DNA from: Candidatus Babelota bacterium
Lineage (GTDB): Bacteria > Babelota > Babeliae > Babelales > UASB340
Length of the DNA stretch: 35,794 nucleotides
Direction: 5' to 3'
Assembly (NCBI GenBank): GCA_014730005.1
Contig: WJIY01000014.1
Coordinates: 1 to 35,794 of the forward strand
This document shows positions 25,190-33,678 of this stretch, piece after piece. The translations under genes and the position numbers were made by a program. The notes under the pieces are model-generated. The model ran no database searches, had not been told where the DNA came from, and saw nothing but the letters and a program-made list of their open reading frames with translations. Numbering within the stretch: the stretch's first letter is position 1; each line of letters begins with the position of its first letter.

Positions 25190-27274
25190 TTATTCAGTAC
25201 CCAAAACTTTTTCATATACTTCAACTATATCACCTTCTTGCCAATCATTAAATGCATCACAAACAAAAGCACACTCATATCCAGCATGCACTTCTTTTAC
25301 AATTTTGCCTTCTCTCTGTAAACTCGTAATCATACCTTCACCAACAATTTGTCCACCTCTCCGACAAATAATTTTACTATTTCTAGTTACAATGCCTTCT
25401 TGAACAGCACAGCCTGCTATAATTCCTATCTTCTTGAAATCAAAAACTTTTTTAACAACAAGCTGACCAATCTTTTTCCAAGAAATCTCTACTTTTTTAC
25501 GTTTTTCTAAGTTTTCTTCAATATATTCAACCATGTGATAAATAACATCAAATAATTTTATTTGGACGCCTTTATTTTTAGCAAGTGCAATAGCATTTTT
25601 TTCTGCTTTAACATGTAATCCAATAATTAGCGCACCTGTTGCATCAGCTAATTCAACATCACTTTCTGAAACATGCCCAATGCCACTTTGAACTATATAA
25701 AGAGGCACAAAATCTTTTTGAGATTTTTTCGCCAACTTAAATATAGATTTTTCAATAGCATCCTTAGACCCACGAGTATCTGTTTTTATAATTAAATTTA
25801 TCTGATCTTTTGATTCCAAATTAATTGAAGCAGCAATACGAGAAGCTTGATCTGAAACACCCGAAAAAGAAATTTTTTTACTTGTTTTATATTTATCAGG
25901 AGACACAACTGTTAACCAATCACCTATTTCTGCAAATGAATCAAAACCTACAACCTTAACAGGAACAGAAGGACCAGCCTGAAAAATTTTTTCTCCAAAA
26001 CTGTTAATCAACAACCTAATCTTACCTGTTCCCCTACCACATAAAAAAAAATCTCCCTGTTTTAATGTGCCTTCTACTGAAATTACAGTTGCAACGGGGC
26101 CGTGTCCTTTTTCTTGTTTAGATTCTAAAACAAATGCTCTAGCAGGAACGTCTACAGCAGCACGCAAATCCATCATCTGAGATTGCAACACAATCATTTC
26201 AATAAGTTCTTCAACCCCTTTACCCGTTTTTGCAGATATAGGAACGCAGACAATCTCACCTCCCCAATCTTCAACAATCAAATTTCTTTCTGCCAATTGC
26301 CTTTTGATAGATTGTATTGCTGAATTGGATTGAATTTTATCAATCTTATTTATTGCAACAATTATTGGAACTTCGGCATCTTTAGCCAACTGTATTGCTT
26401 CAATAGTTTGGGGTTTAACACCATCATCTGCAGCTATAATTAAAACAGCAATATCTGTAACACTAGCTCCCCGCGACCTAATTGAAGTAAAAGCTTCATG
26501 CCCAGGAGTATCCAAAAATACAATTTTCCCATGAGCACCACTAACCTCATAAGCACCAAGATGCTGGGTTATGCCTCCTTTTTCTCTGGCCGCCGTATTC
26601 ATCTTTCTTAAATAATCCAATAATGTTGTCTTGCCATGATCAACATGCCCCATTACAACTACAATGGGCCACCTATTTTGTCCGCCAGTTTGTTTTTCAA
26701 CCACCTTAGAACGCGCTAAGCTATCTTTGGGTTTTATATCTGCCTCTATTCCAAAAAATTCCGCCAGCGCAGCAATAGTCTCAATAGAAAGAATATTATT
26801 TCTATTGCAAGCCATTCCTTTTTTTAATAATACTAAAATCAATTCACCGGGCGATTTACCAAGCATTTCAGCCACTTCAAATAATGGCATATCATTTTCT
26901 ATAATAACATGAGTAATATTCTTCTGAACAGGAATAGTTTCATGCTGAGTTTTTTTTCGTCTACCTTGATGCCTAAAAACTCTACTTGTTGGTTTTTTTT
27001 GTTCAACTGCCCTATTCTTCATAACATCCTGAATAGGCCTACCTGTTTTAGTCGGACTTTTAACAGCCTTGGCTTTTGCAACTTCTTGCTTTTTTTTAGG
27101 TGGAACAGTTTTTTTTTCTTCTTTTTCTTTGTCAAAAAGCTTATTTAAATAAACAATCCCTTTTTCAGGAACAACAGACATATGGCTAGTAAGGCCAATA
27201 TCAACCTTTTCTAATAATTTAAGAATTTCCCGGCTTGTAACACCTTTTTGTTTTGCAAATTCATATACACGCAT
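25190..27274 (-). CDS. infB: Translation initiation factor IF-2
   Basis: IF-2 is the GTPase that brings initiator tRNA to the ribosome. The 694-residue protein has an N-terminal IF2N domain (1-50), a short lysine-rich linker (50-115), a second IF2N-like domain (about 120-180) and the G domain from about 203: GHVDHGKTT (209-217), [12 protein letters not shown] and SAKTGKG. Domains II to IV follow ([14 protein letters not shown]-type C-domain). The linker is much shorter than in E. coli. GGTGATA precedes the ATG. It lies 65 bp downstream of nusA, as in the usual nusA-infB cluster. Confidence 0.97.
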   Translation of the reverse strand: MRVYEFAKQKGVTSREILKLLEKVDIGLTSHMSVVPEKGIVYLNKLFDKEKEEKKTVPPKKKQEVAKAKAVKSPTKTGRPIQDVMKNRAVEQKKPTSRVFRHQGRRKKTQHETIPVQKNITHVIIENDMPLFEVAEMLGKSPGELILVLLKKGMACNRNNILSIETIAALAEFFGIEADIKPKDSLARSKVVEKQTGGQNRWPIVVVMGHVDHGKTTLLDYLRKMNTAAREKGGITQHLGAYEVSGAHGKIVFLDTPGHEAFTSIRSRGASVTDIAVLIIAADDGVKPQTIEAIQLAKDAEVPIIVAINKIDKIQSNSAIQSIKRQLAERNLIVEDWGGEIVCVPISAKTGKGVEELIEMIVLQSQMMDLRAAVDVPARAFVLESKQEKGHGPVATVISVEGTLKQGDFFLCGRGTGKIRLLINSFGEKIFQAGPSVPVKVVGFDSFAEIGDWLTVVSPDKYKTSKKISFSGVSDQASRIAASINLESKDQINLIIKTDTRGSKDAIEKSIFKLAKKSQKDFVPLYIVQSGIGHVSESDVELADATGALIIGLHVKAEKNAIALAKNKGVQIKLFDVIYHMVEYIEENLEKRKKVEISWKKIGQLVVKKVFDFKKIGIIAGCAVQEGIVTRNSKIICRRGGQIVGEGMITSLQREGKIVKEVHAGYECAFVCDAFNDWQEGDIVEVYEKVLGTE

Positions 27275-27339
27275 ATATTATCACCTAAGCGAAAATTATC
27301 GCACAAAAATAATTATAAACTCGCGAACAATAATCGCGA

Positions 27340-28398
27340 TCATTCATCATCTTCAAGGTTATGTTTTTCTACAGCTTCCTCTGAAACAACATCTTGTAAT
27401 TGAATTTCTAACCCAACCAACCGGGAGGCCAATAAAATATTTTGACCCATCTTACCAATAGCCAAAGAACGTTGATCTTGCGCCAACCAAACGGCCGCTT
27501 TTTTATTATCCAAAATCTCAACCTTATCAACTTCTGCCGGTTTAAGGCTCTCAGCAACTAAATCCTCCTGGGAATCGCTCCACTCAATTAAATCAATTTT
27601 CTCCTGTCCCAACTCTCTTAAAATAGGCTTGATTCGCGAGCCACCAACACCAACACAAGTTCCGACAGGATCAATTTCCTTACTATTGGATGCAACAACA
27701 ATTTTTGTTTTATATCCCGCAATCCGCACTATCTTTTTTATCTCAACTATTCCTTCAAAAACCTCCGGAATCTCTATCTCTAATAATTTTTTTACAAATT
27801 CAGCAGATGCCCTATCTAAAAATAATTGATAATCACCTCGTGCTACTGGCAAAACATCCTTCAACAAAGCCCTAACAGGATGTCCAACGCGCAAAGGCTC
27901 CTGAGGAATCATACCTCCTTGTGGTAATAATGCCATCACATCACCAAGCTTAACTACAAATCCAGCCCGCTCTTTCTTATGTACTATACCACTAACAATC
28001 ATGCCTTTCTTATCAATATAATCTTTATATGTAGCACCCTGTTCAAGCCCTCTTATCTTATTAGCAATAAACTGCTTAGCTGTTAAAATCTCAATGCGAC
28101 CAATTTTACCCTCTTCAAAAGGAACAGATATAACATCACCAACCCTTATCTTTGGATCTAAAACCTTAGCCTTGCGCAATGAAACTTCTTTGGCTGAATC
28201 ATGAACAGAAGAAACTACTGTTTTTGTAGCAAAAAGCTCAACTTCCCCAATCTTATGGTTATAAATGGCTTTAAGTTCAACATCGGGATATTTTTTCTGA
28301 AAAGCAGCAAGTACTCCAGAGCAAACAACAGAAACGACTTCTTCTTTGTCAAGACCTCTTTCCTCTACGAGACCTTCAATTACGGCTGAAAGTTTCAC
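27340..28398 (-). CDS. nusA: Transcription termination/antitermination factor NusA
   Basis: NusA binds RNA polymerase and nascent RNA to modulate pausing, termination and antitermination. The 352-residue protein has the N-terminal polymerase-binding domain (1-125), an S1 domain (about 130-195, KGMIVSGIV) and two KH domains (about 200-340, with GVGGSRIKPILREL and SLAIGKMGQNILLAS). It lacks the C-terminal acidic repeats of the E. coli protein, as in many bacteria. The start is GTG (complement of 28396-28398) after AAAGG. rimP, which usually precedes nusA, is absent; the putative replication origin lies there instead. Confidence 0.95.
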   Translation of the reverse strand: MKLSAVIEGLVEERGLDKEEVVSVVCSGVLAAFQKKYPDVELKAIYNHKIGEVELFATKTVVSSVHDSAKEVSLRKAKVLDPKIRVGDVISVPFEEGKIGRIEILTAKQFIANKIRGLEQGATYKDYIDKKGMIVSGIVHKKERAGFVVKLGDVMALLPQGGMIPQEPLRVGHPVRALLKDVLPVARGDYQLFLDRASAEFVKKLLEIEIPEVFEGIVEIKKIVRIAGYKTKIVVASNSKEIDPVGTCVGVGGSRIKPILRELGQEKIDLIEWSDSQEDLVAESLKPAEVDKVEILDNKKAAVWLAQDQRSLAIGKMGQNILLASRLVGLEIQLQDVVSEEAVEKHNLEDDE

Positions 28399-28589
28399 CC
28401 AAATATACCTTTGTAATTTATGCGAATTATTATTGAATAATAAAATACAAGACTAAAACTATAATTGTAGTTTAAATAAAAATCAAAAAAAGTGAAGACC
28501 AACTTATAAATTGGCAAATGAAAAAAAATTACGAACATGAAAGTTTTTGATATGTGTTACTATTACTTAAAATTAATATATAAATATAT

Positions 28590-28624
28590 TAATAGTAGTA
28601 GGGGGGTGGGTTTTTTGTGGATAA
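28590..28624 (+). promoter_or_regulatory. Basal unwinding element: DnaA-trios, G-cluster and first DnaA box
   Basis: TAATAGTAGTAG (28590-28601), a G-rich run (GGGGGTGGG, 28602-28610), six T and TGTGGATAA (28616-28624) follow an AT-rich stretch. DnaA-trios are known triplet repeats on which DnaA loads onto single strands next to a box; the order here, AT tract, trios, G-cluster, box, matches that element. Confidence 0.65.
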
Positions 28625-28681
28625 CTAAAAAAAAACTTTTGAAAACATCGTCGGAATGATGCATATTGCGAAAATAATTAT

Positions 28682-28723
28682 TGTGGATAACCTGTGGATA
28701 ACCTGTGGATAACTTGTGGATAA
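28682..28723 (+). repeat. Left array of four DnaA boxes, 11-bp period
   Basis: TGTGGATAA occurs at 28682-28690, 28693-28701, 28704-28712 and 28715-28723. The linkers are CC, CC and CT. The near-helical 11-bp period would place all boxes on nearly the same face of the DNA. Confidence 0.9.
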
Positions 28724-28732
28724 CTTTTTGGG

Positions 28733-28758
28733 GACTGGTCAAAAAACATGACCTAGTC
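28733..28758. repeat. Hairpin in the spacer between the DnaA arrays
   Basis: GACTGGTCA (28733-28741) and TGACCTAGTC (28749-28758) can pair with one bulged base around a 7-base loop. It is the only strong secondary structure in the spacer. Its role is unknown. Confidence 0.45.
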
Positions 28759-28836
28759 GTTATATTTGGCAGAATGTTTAATTTGTTTATTCGAATATGC
28801 CCCTATAATCACTACTTTTGAGTTTTGACAGAAAAG

Positions 28837-28878
28837 TTATCCACAAGTTATCCACAAGTTATCCACAGGTTATCCACA
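28837..28878 (-). repeat. Right array of four inverted DnaA boxes, 11-bp period
   Basis: TTATCCACA occurs at 28837-28845, 28848-28856, 28859-28867 and 28870-28878, mirroring the left array in number, spacing and sequence but in the opposite orientation. Linkers are AG, AG and GG. Confidence 0.9.
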
Positions 28879-28958
28879 ATATGTCAAAATAGAAAATTAT
28901 TGCCCGATATATGAAGGGTTTCTTTTCAGTATGAAATGCTGTTTGCTTTATTTAAATT

Positions 28959-29615
28959 TTATTCGTCTAACTTTTTGATTATTTTTTTCATGTCTTTCCA
29001 TACATCTTTTTTGGCATTAGGATTTCTTAGCAGGTAGGCTGGATGAAATGTTGGTATAATTAATATTCCGTGAAATTCATAAAAATTGCCGCGACTTTTT
29101 GATATTTTAAATTCATCTCCTAGTAAAGCTTGTGTTGCACAGGCTCCCAGGGTACAAATTATTTTAGGTTTTATTATTTTGATTTCATTAAACAGAATTA
29201 AGTTTTTGCAAGTTTGGCTTTCTTCTGGTGTGGGAAGTCTATTATTTGGGGGGCGACATTTTACAACATTTGATATATAAACCTCTTGTCTTGTAAATTT
29301 CATTGCCTGAATAATTTTTGTTAAAAGTTTTCCAGCTCTCCCTATAAATGGGACACCTTTTAGGTCTTCGTCTCGTCCTGGACCTTCTCCGACGAACATT
29401 AATTTAGCATTTGGATTTCCCTGGCCGAATACAACCTGTATCCTACCAAGATTGGCTAATGGGCAATTCTGACATTTTTCATATTTTATTTTTATTTTTT
29501 CGAGTTTTTCCTTTTTATTAATTTTATGATGCTTTTTTTTATCGTAGTATAAAAAACCATTTGGTTGTTGTTTTATAAAGTTAAAATAATTTTCTAATTT
29601 GGTTTTATTTTTCAT
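28959..29615 (-). CDS. udg: Uracil-DNA glycosylase, family 4 (iron-sulfur type)
   Basis: The enzyme removes uracil from DNA. The 218-residue protein has the family-4 hallmarks: four cysteines for a 4Fe-4S cluster (C48, C51, C120, C136), active-site motif GEGPGRDED (76-84), and HPAYLLRNP (191-199). VVKCRPPNNRLPTPEE lies between. The lysine-rich N-terminus is not part of the core. This family is also seen fused to DNA polymerases in some phages, but here it is free-standing. It is the gene next to the origin, on the lagging-strand side of the right replichore if oriC is right. Confidence 0.92.
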   Translation of the reverse strand: MKNKTKLENYFNFIKQQPNGFLYYDKKKHHKINKKEKLEKIKIKYEKCQNCPLANLGRIQVVFGQGNPNAKLMFVGEGPGRDEDLKGVPFIGRAGKLLTKIIQAMKFTRQEVYISNVVKCRPPNNRLPTPEESQTCKNLILFNEIKIIKPKIICTLGACATQALLGDEFKISKSRGNFYEFHGILIIPTFHPAYLLRNPNAKKDVWKDMKKIIKKLDE

Positions 29616-29712
29616 TCTTTTTCCGTAAGTCTTTTATAATTTTTTTGTTTTAAGTTTAAATAAAATTGATTGTTGTTTTTGCAATTTTTTTATTTTTTTC
29701 TAAATTTTATAC

Positions 29713-30867
29713 TTAGATTTTGTTTTTTGCGAATTGATTGAAAAATATTAATGCGTAAGTTAAAGCAAAGCTTAATTGAAAATCTATAAAAAACAATTGA
29801 GTTGGATTAATCAAAAGGATATAAAAGCAGATTATGTTTAGTATATGTAAAAGATTGGTTTGTTGATTTATTAGTTTGCCTATTTCATAAAATATAAAAA
29901 CATAAAATGCTCGTACAAAGGATATGCTTGTCCAACTTAAAAATTGGTATGAGGTGCAAATTGATATCAAAATTATTTGTTTTATTTGGATTGCTAACGG
30001 AATAAGACAAAATAAAAACTTCCAGATCAGAATAAAAAGCATTATGTGTAAACCTGAACGAGCTAAATAATGTGATATACCCCAATTATTGAATTGTTTT
30101 TTTAGACTTAAATTTTTTTCGGATTTATTTCCTAAAAAGATAAGTGAAAAAAATGAAAAAGTATCAGCTTGAAGTTTTATTTTTAAGTGATTAAATAATT
30201 CTTGTTTTTTTGCCCAAATCCATTTGTTAAAAGAAAAATTGGGCGAATATATTTTTTTGTATATTAATTTTTGTAAAAAAATAGTTGTGAGTATATTTTC
30301 TTTTAACAGATATGTTTGAAAGTTTGGATTATTTGTAAGTGTTTTTTTATTAATTGATGGTTTCTTAAAGCAGATGGATTTTATTTCAATTTTATCATCT
30401 ATTTCAATATTTGTTGAATTTTTTAGATAACAAAGAATGTTGAAATTGATTGGTAAGTAGCTTATATCATTGGGTGTTTTTATTTTGCTAATTTTTAGTT
30501 TGATTATTTCTGAATATTGATTATTTGGAATATGTTCTTTGTTTTCAATGGTGGCAATTATATCGATTTTTTTATTATTTAGTTTATTAAGTAATAAGGC
30601 ATAGTTATTTTGATGGTTTTGCAATAAAAATGCACCAGAAAAAAAACAAAGTAAACAAATTAGTTCACGTTGATATATTTTTTTTATTAATAATGCAAAT
30701 AAGCTTAATATTGTAATTATTAATAAACATTGATTAATTGGTAATTTATTTTGCCAAAAAATACCACTAATTAGACATATAAGTGGCATTAAAATGGGAT
30801 ATTTATTTATTATATGTGACGGAATTTTTGTATTATTAGTTTTCGTTAATAACAGAGATGATTGCAT
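29713..30867 (-). CDS. comEC: ComEC/Rec2-type competence membrane protein, short form
   Basis: ComEC forms the inner-membrane channel for incoming single-stranded DNA. The 384-residue protein has N-terminal helices and the soluble DUF4131-like domain (about 20-210). The competence domain follows, with ISHYLARSGLHIMLF (264-278), the SFVRAFYVF helix and a PTQLFFIDFQLSFAL block. Full-length ComEC proteins exceed 600 residues and often carry a C-terminal metallo-beta-lactamase domain; here the protein ends after the first half of the membrane domain. The start overlaps yajC by 32 bp, so translation is probably coupled. It could be a degenerate relic or a minimal channel. Confidence 0.75.
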   Translation of the reverse strand: MQSSLLLTKTNNTKIPSHIINKYPILMPLICLISGIFWQNKLPINQCLLIITILSLFALLIKKIYQRELICLLCFFSGAFLLQNHQNNYALLLNKLNNKKIDIIATIENKEHIPNNQYSEIIKLKISKIKTPNDISYLPINFNILCYLKNSTNIEIDDKIEIKSICFKKPSINKKTLTNNPNFQTYLLKENILTTIFLQKLIYKKIYSPNFSFNKWIWAKKQELFNHLKIKLQADTFSFFSLIFLGNKSEKNLSLKKQFNNWGISHYLARSGLHIMLFILIWKFLFCLIPLAIQIKQIILISICTSYQFLSWTSISFVRAFYVFIFYEIGKLINQQTNLLHILNIICFYILLINPTQLFFIDFQLSFALTYALIFFNQFAKNKI

Positions 30868-31126
30868 CTTTTAATATTTCGATTTGTGTTCCATCATGGA
30901 GTTTTATCATAAAGGTAGTTTCTTCAATTGAAGATATTTTTCCAATTAATCCACCACGAGTTATTATTTTTTTACCAGGTTTTAATTCGGATCTCATTTT
31001 AGCAAGAGCTTTTTGCTGTTGTTTTTGTGGGCGTATTATAAAAAAATATAAAACTGCAATTAACAAAATAAAAGGGAGTAGTTGTGCAAAAATTTTTGCC
31101 GTGGCTTGGTATTGTGTCATATCCAT
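30836..31126 (-). CDS. yajC: Sec translocase accessory protein YajC
   Basis: YajC associates with SecDF and the Sec translocon. The 96-residue protein has one transmembrane helix (about 16-32, LLPFILLIAVLYFFII) followed by the signature RPQKQQQKA (32-41) and a small beta domain with GKKIITRGGLIGKISS. This is the usual size and layout. The downstream comEC start lies inside its last codons. secD and secF are not in this window. Confidence 0.92.
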   Translation of the reverse strand: MDMTQYQATAKIFAQLLPFILLIAVLYFFIIRPQKQQQKALAKMRSELKPGKKIITRGGLIGKISSIEETTFMIKLHDGTQIEILKDAIISVINEN

Positions 31127-31277
31127 AATAATTTCTTTCTTTGTTTAATTTAAATATTAAATTTACATAAATTATTATTTTTTTATAGGCATAAATGTAT
31201 GATACCTAAGAATATTAATTTGTTAAAATTATTTACACAATATTTTGAAATCTTTTTTTAAAATTGGAAAGTTTTTT

Positions 31278-32543
31278 ATGGCAACCATTAGAAAAATATG
31301 GGCTGATGAAATTTTAGATTCTAGAGGATTTCCAACAATTCGATGTTCAATTATGTTGGATAATGATTTGATTGTGCAATCTAGTGCGCCCTCGGGTGCT
31401 TCAGTTGGCAAATTGGAGGCTCTTGAGCTTAGAGATCAAGATATGAAACGTTATTTTGGTAAGGGAGTTTTAAAAGCAATTTTTAATGTTGAAAAAATTA
31501 TAGCTCCTGAATTAATTGGCAAGGAGCCGGATTTATTTTTGATAGATAAATTAATGATTGATTTGGATGGAACTAAAAATAAATCAAAACTTGGAGCAAA
31601 TGCCATATTGGCAGTTAGTATGGCAGTGGCAAGGGCTCAGGCAAAATCATTATCTTTATATTTATATCAAATAGTTGCAAAATATTTTGATAATAATGAA
31701 ATATTAAAAATTCCAAATGCAATGTTTAATATTTTAAATGGTGGCGTTCATGCAAGTAATGGTATTTGTTTTCAAGAATTTATGATAATGCCTATTAGGG
31801 AAAAAAGTTTTGCTTTGAACTTGCAGATCGCCTGTATTATATATCATAATTTAAAAAATATATTACACAAAGAAGATTATTCTATTGGGATAGGTGATGA
31901 GGGAGGGTTTGCTCCCAGGATTGTAAAAGATGGTGATTGTGGAACGGTAGCGGCTTTAAATTTTTTAGTGAAAGCTGTTGAAAAATCTGGTTTTGTGCTG
32001 GGCAAAGATGTTGTTTTTTGCTTGGATGTTGCAGCGACACAGTTTTATGATGAAAAAGAAAAAAAATATATTTTAAAAAATAAAAAAATGCATAGCGATG
32101 ATCTTATTAATTTTTACCATGATTTAATTTCACATTATCCAATTTATTCAATAGAAGATGGACTTGCGGAACAGGATTGGCAAGGGTGGAAGAATATGAC
32201 AGAAGAGATTGGAACAAAGGTTCAGCTTGTTGGGGATGATATTTTTGTAACAAACATTGATTTAATTCATAAGGGCGTAGTGGGTGGAGTTGCTAATGCT
32301 GTTTTGATTAAGCCAAATCAAATTGGCACAATTACTGAAACAATCAATGCAATTAAACTTTGCAAAAACAGTAAATACAAAACAATTATTTCGCATCGTT
32401 CTGGTGATACATGTGATTCTTTTATTGCGGATTTGGCAGTTGGTGCTAATTGCCAACAATTTAAGTCGGGTGCTTGCGCGCGCGGAGAGCGGGTAAGCAA
32501 ATACAATCGGTTGTTAGAGATAGAAAAGCAAATAATATCTTAA
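31278..32543 (+). CDS. eno: Enolase
   Basis: Enolase converts 2-phosphoglycerate to phosphoenolpyruvate in glycolysis. The start at MATIRKIW (ATG 31278) follows GGAAAG; an in-frame extension to 31245 has no ribosome site. The 421 residues include SGASVG near residue 40, GGVHASN...QEFMIMP, GDEGGFAP with the catalytic Glu, LDVAATQF, IEDGLAEQDW, VGDDIFVTN, the Lys in LIKPNQIGT, SHRSGDTCDSFIADLAVG and the Lys in FKSGACARGER. All catalytic and metal-binding residues I can place are present. Differences from the usual wording are V for T in GAST-G and TQF for SEF. The gene is divergent from yajC. Confidence 0.95.
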   Translation: MATIRKIWADEILDSRGFPTIRCSIMLDNDLIVQSSAPSGASVGKLEALELRDQDMKRYFGKGVLKAIFNVEKIIAPELIGKEPDLFLIDKLMIDLDGTKNKSKLGANAILAVSMAVARAQAKSLSLYLYQIVAKYFDNNEILKIPNAMFNILNGGVHASNGICFQEFMIMPIREKSFALNLQIACIIYHNLKNILHKEDYSIGIGDEGGFAPRIVKDGDCGTVAALNFLVKAVEKSGFVLGKDVVFCLDVAATQFYDEKEKKYILKNKKMHSDDLINFYHDLISHYPIYSIEDGLAEQDWQGWKNMTEEIGTKVQLVGDDIFVTNIDLIHKGVVGGVANAVLIKPNQIGTITETINAIKLCKNSKYKTIISHRSGDTCDSFIADLAVGANCQQFKSGACARGERVSKYNRLLEIEKQIIS

Positions 32544-32552
32544 AAGTTTTTA

Positions 32553-32581
32553 TTGACATTAATATAATTCTAATTTAATAA
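32553..32581 (+). promoter_or_regulatory. Promoter upstream of the secreted 262-aa protein
   Basis: A consensus TTGACA (32553-32558) is followed 17 bp later by TAATAA (32576-32581). This lies 10 bp after the enolase stop codon and about 60 bp before the next start. Confidence 0.5.
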
Positions 32582-32644
32582 AATATTATTTTATAGCAAT
32601 TATTATAGTTTTTTAAGCTACTTTTTATTAAAGGTTCATATAAA

Positions 32645-33433
32645 ATGATTTTATGTCGCAAAATGTTATTCAATTTAGTTTTCGGTATCTTAGTTTTTGC
32701 TAGTAATTCTTTTGCAAAAAAAAATTTTCCAACTTCAAATATGGAGATTGTAAAATTTATAAATGATATTGTTAGTCAAATTCCAGAAGAGAAGTCTAAA
32801 GTATTTAAAAAAAAATTGAGCAAAATTAACAGTAAAAAAATTGATAAGATTAAAGAAGAAAAGCTTTTGAAGCTAGTTAAAAAAGTTTCTAGTTGTGACC
32901 TGCCGGAAGATTTTGGGAAGCAAAGGGAAAAATTAGAACAAATTGAAGAGAATTTAGTTAAGATTTTAAAAAATTATAACGTTACTGGTTTTGCCTGTGT
33001 TGGAATAGATATAGATCCCAATTTTGCATTTTTATTTGATAGTCAAAATCCAACATTAAATGTTTCATATAAAGATTCTAAGGGTAATGTAAAGATAAAA
33101 AAATTTGTTGCTCAAATTAATTCTGTAGGGATTAAGGCTGAGGCTGCAATAAAAATTGATTTTATATTTTTGGTAAATACAGATTTAAATTTTTATAAAT
33201 CAGATAAAGTTATTGAGCTTGGTATGGGTATTGATGCTAATATTATGTTTAATGGTCGGGTAATAGAAAATTTATTCAATGTGGATCAATATTTTGTTGG
33301 TTTAGTATGTGGTTTTACGTACGTACCTTTTAAAAATGTAAATGGTGGTATTCTTATTATTAGTTACAATTTTGGCTTTGTTTTTCCATTATCCTTAAGC
33401 GTAGTTTACGGAGGTTCTCTTACCCCTGTTTAA
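32645..33433 (+). CDS. Unknown secreted protein, 262 aa
   Basis: I do not recognise it. A signal peptide covers about residues 1-24 (LFNLVFGILVFASNSFA, likely cleavage before KK). Residues 35-110 are helical and lysine/glutamate-rich. From about 115 the sequence becomes beta-rich and increasingly aromatic, with regular alternation (AFLFDSQNPTLNVSY, VIELGMGIDANIMF, GGILIISYNFGFVF). That could be a small beta-barrel or a secreted beta-sandwich. AAAGG lies upstream of the ATG. It has its own promoter after eno and is followed by the palindrome-bearing gap. Confidence 0.6.
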   Translation: MILCRKMLFNLVFGILVFASNSFAKKNFPTSNMEIVKFINDIVSQIPEEKSKVFKKKLSKINSKKIDKIKEEKLLKLVKKVSSCDLPEDFGKQREKLEQIEENLVKILKNYNVTGFACVGIDIDPNFAFLFDSQNPTLNVSYKDSKGNVKIKKFVAQINSVGIKAEAAIKIDFIFLVNTDLNFYKSDKVIELGMGIDANIMFNGRVIENLFNVDQYFVGLVCGFTYVPFKNVNGGILIISYNFGFVFPLSLSVVYGGSLTPV

Positions 33434-33492
33434 GTAAGTTCGATAACCTATAATCTTAAAAAAAAGATAGCTATTCTAGCAATACTTCAATA

Positions 33493-33566
33493 CAATTTTC
33501 TTACCCAATAGTTCTAAATGGTTCTGCTTTTCCAGAACCATTTAGAACTATTGGGTAAGAAAATTG
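33493..33566. repeat. Perfect 34-bp inverted repeat with a 6-base loop
   Basis: The 34 bases 33493-33526 are the exact reverse complement of 33533-33566, separated by CTTTTC. The arms hold TTACCCAATAGTTC and AAATGGTTCTG. No T run follows the second arm, so a simple terminator is unlikely. A perfect stem this long in an AT-rich genome suggests a recent or selected structure. Confidence 0.95.
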
Positions 33567-33633
33567 CTTCGCAACGTATATCAAGAGATGGAGTAAGATG
33601 GGATTTATGGTTATGCAATATATTTTCATTTCA

Positions 33634-33678
33634 AAATAATTATCGAGTTTGTGCAGTTTAATAATTCGATAATTATTT
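33634..33678. repeat. 13-bp inverted repeat
   Basis: AAATAATTATCGA (33634-33646) is perfectly complementary to TCGATAATTATTT (33666-33678) across a 19-base spacer. It lies 68 bp after the 34-bp palindrome and may belong to the same element. Confidence 0.8.

Larger units (their letters stand above)
28540..28890. other. oriC: Putative chromosomal replication origin (oriC)
   Basis: From left to right: an AT-rich tract (28551-28590), TAA/TAG triplets (28590-28601), a G-rich cluster (28602-28610), a first DnaA box (28616-28624), four boxes 11 bp apart (28682-28723), a 113-bp spacer, and four inverted boxes 11 bp apart (28837-28878). Every box is TGTGGATAA or its complement, the E. coli-type consensus. 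The 8-bp pair TTTTGACA (28823-28830) and TGTCAAAA (28882-28889) encloses the right array. The sign of base skew changes around here. DnaA binding and initiation are inferred; no dnaA gene is adjacent. Confidence 0.85.
28399..28958. other. Gene-free 560-bp region containing the putative oriC
   Basis: There is no credible ORF here. Its left 140 bp must hold the nusA promoter on the minus strand. The centre carries the DnaA-box arrays and unwinding element listed separately. The right 70 bp lead to the udg stop codon. Confidence 0.7.

Noticed and set aside
28682..28878. Reading the 11-bp repeats as plasmid iterons or a CRISPR array
   Set aside because: The unit matches the DnaA-box consensus, two facing orientations occur, spacers are only 2 bp, no rep or cas gene is present and the neighbours are chromosomal core genes.
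30858..31148. 96-codon ORF on the plus strand opposite yajC
   Set aside because: It is the mirror frame of yajC, which has full family motifs; the opposite frame shows no motif and arises from codon composition.
33518..33661. 47-codon ORF starting within the 34-bp palindrome
   Set aside because: No ribosome site, an in-frame stop directly before it, no recognisable motif; kept only as part of the description of the gap.
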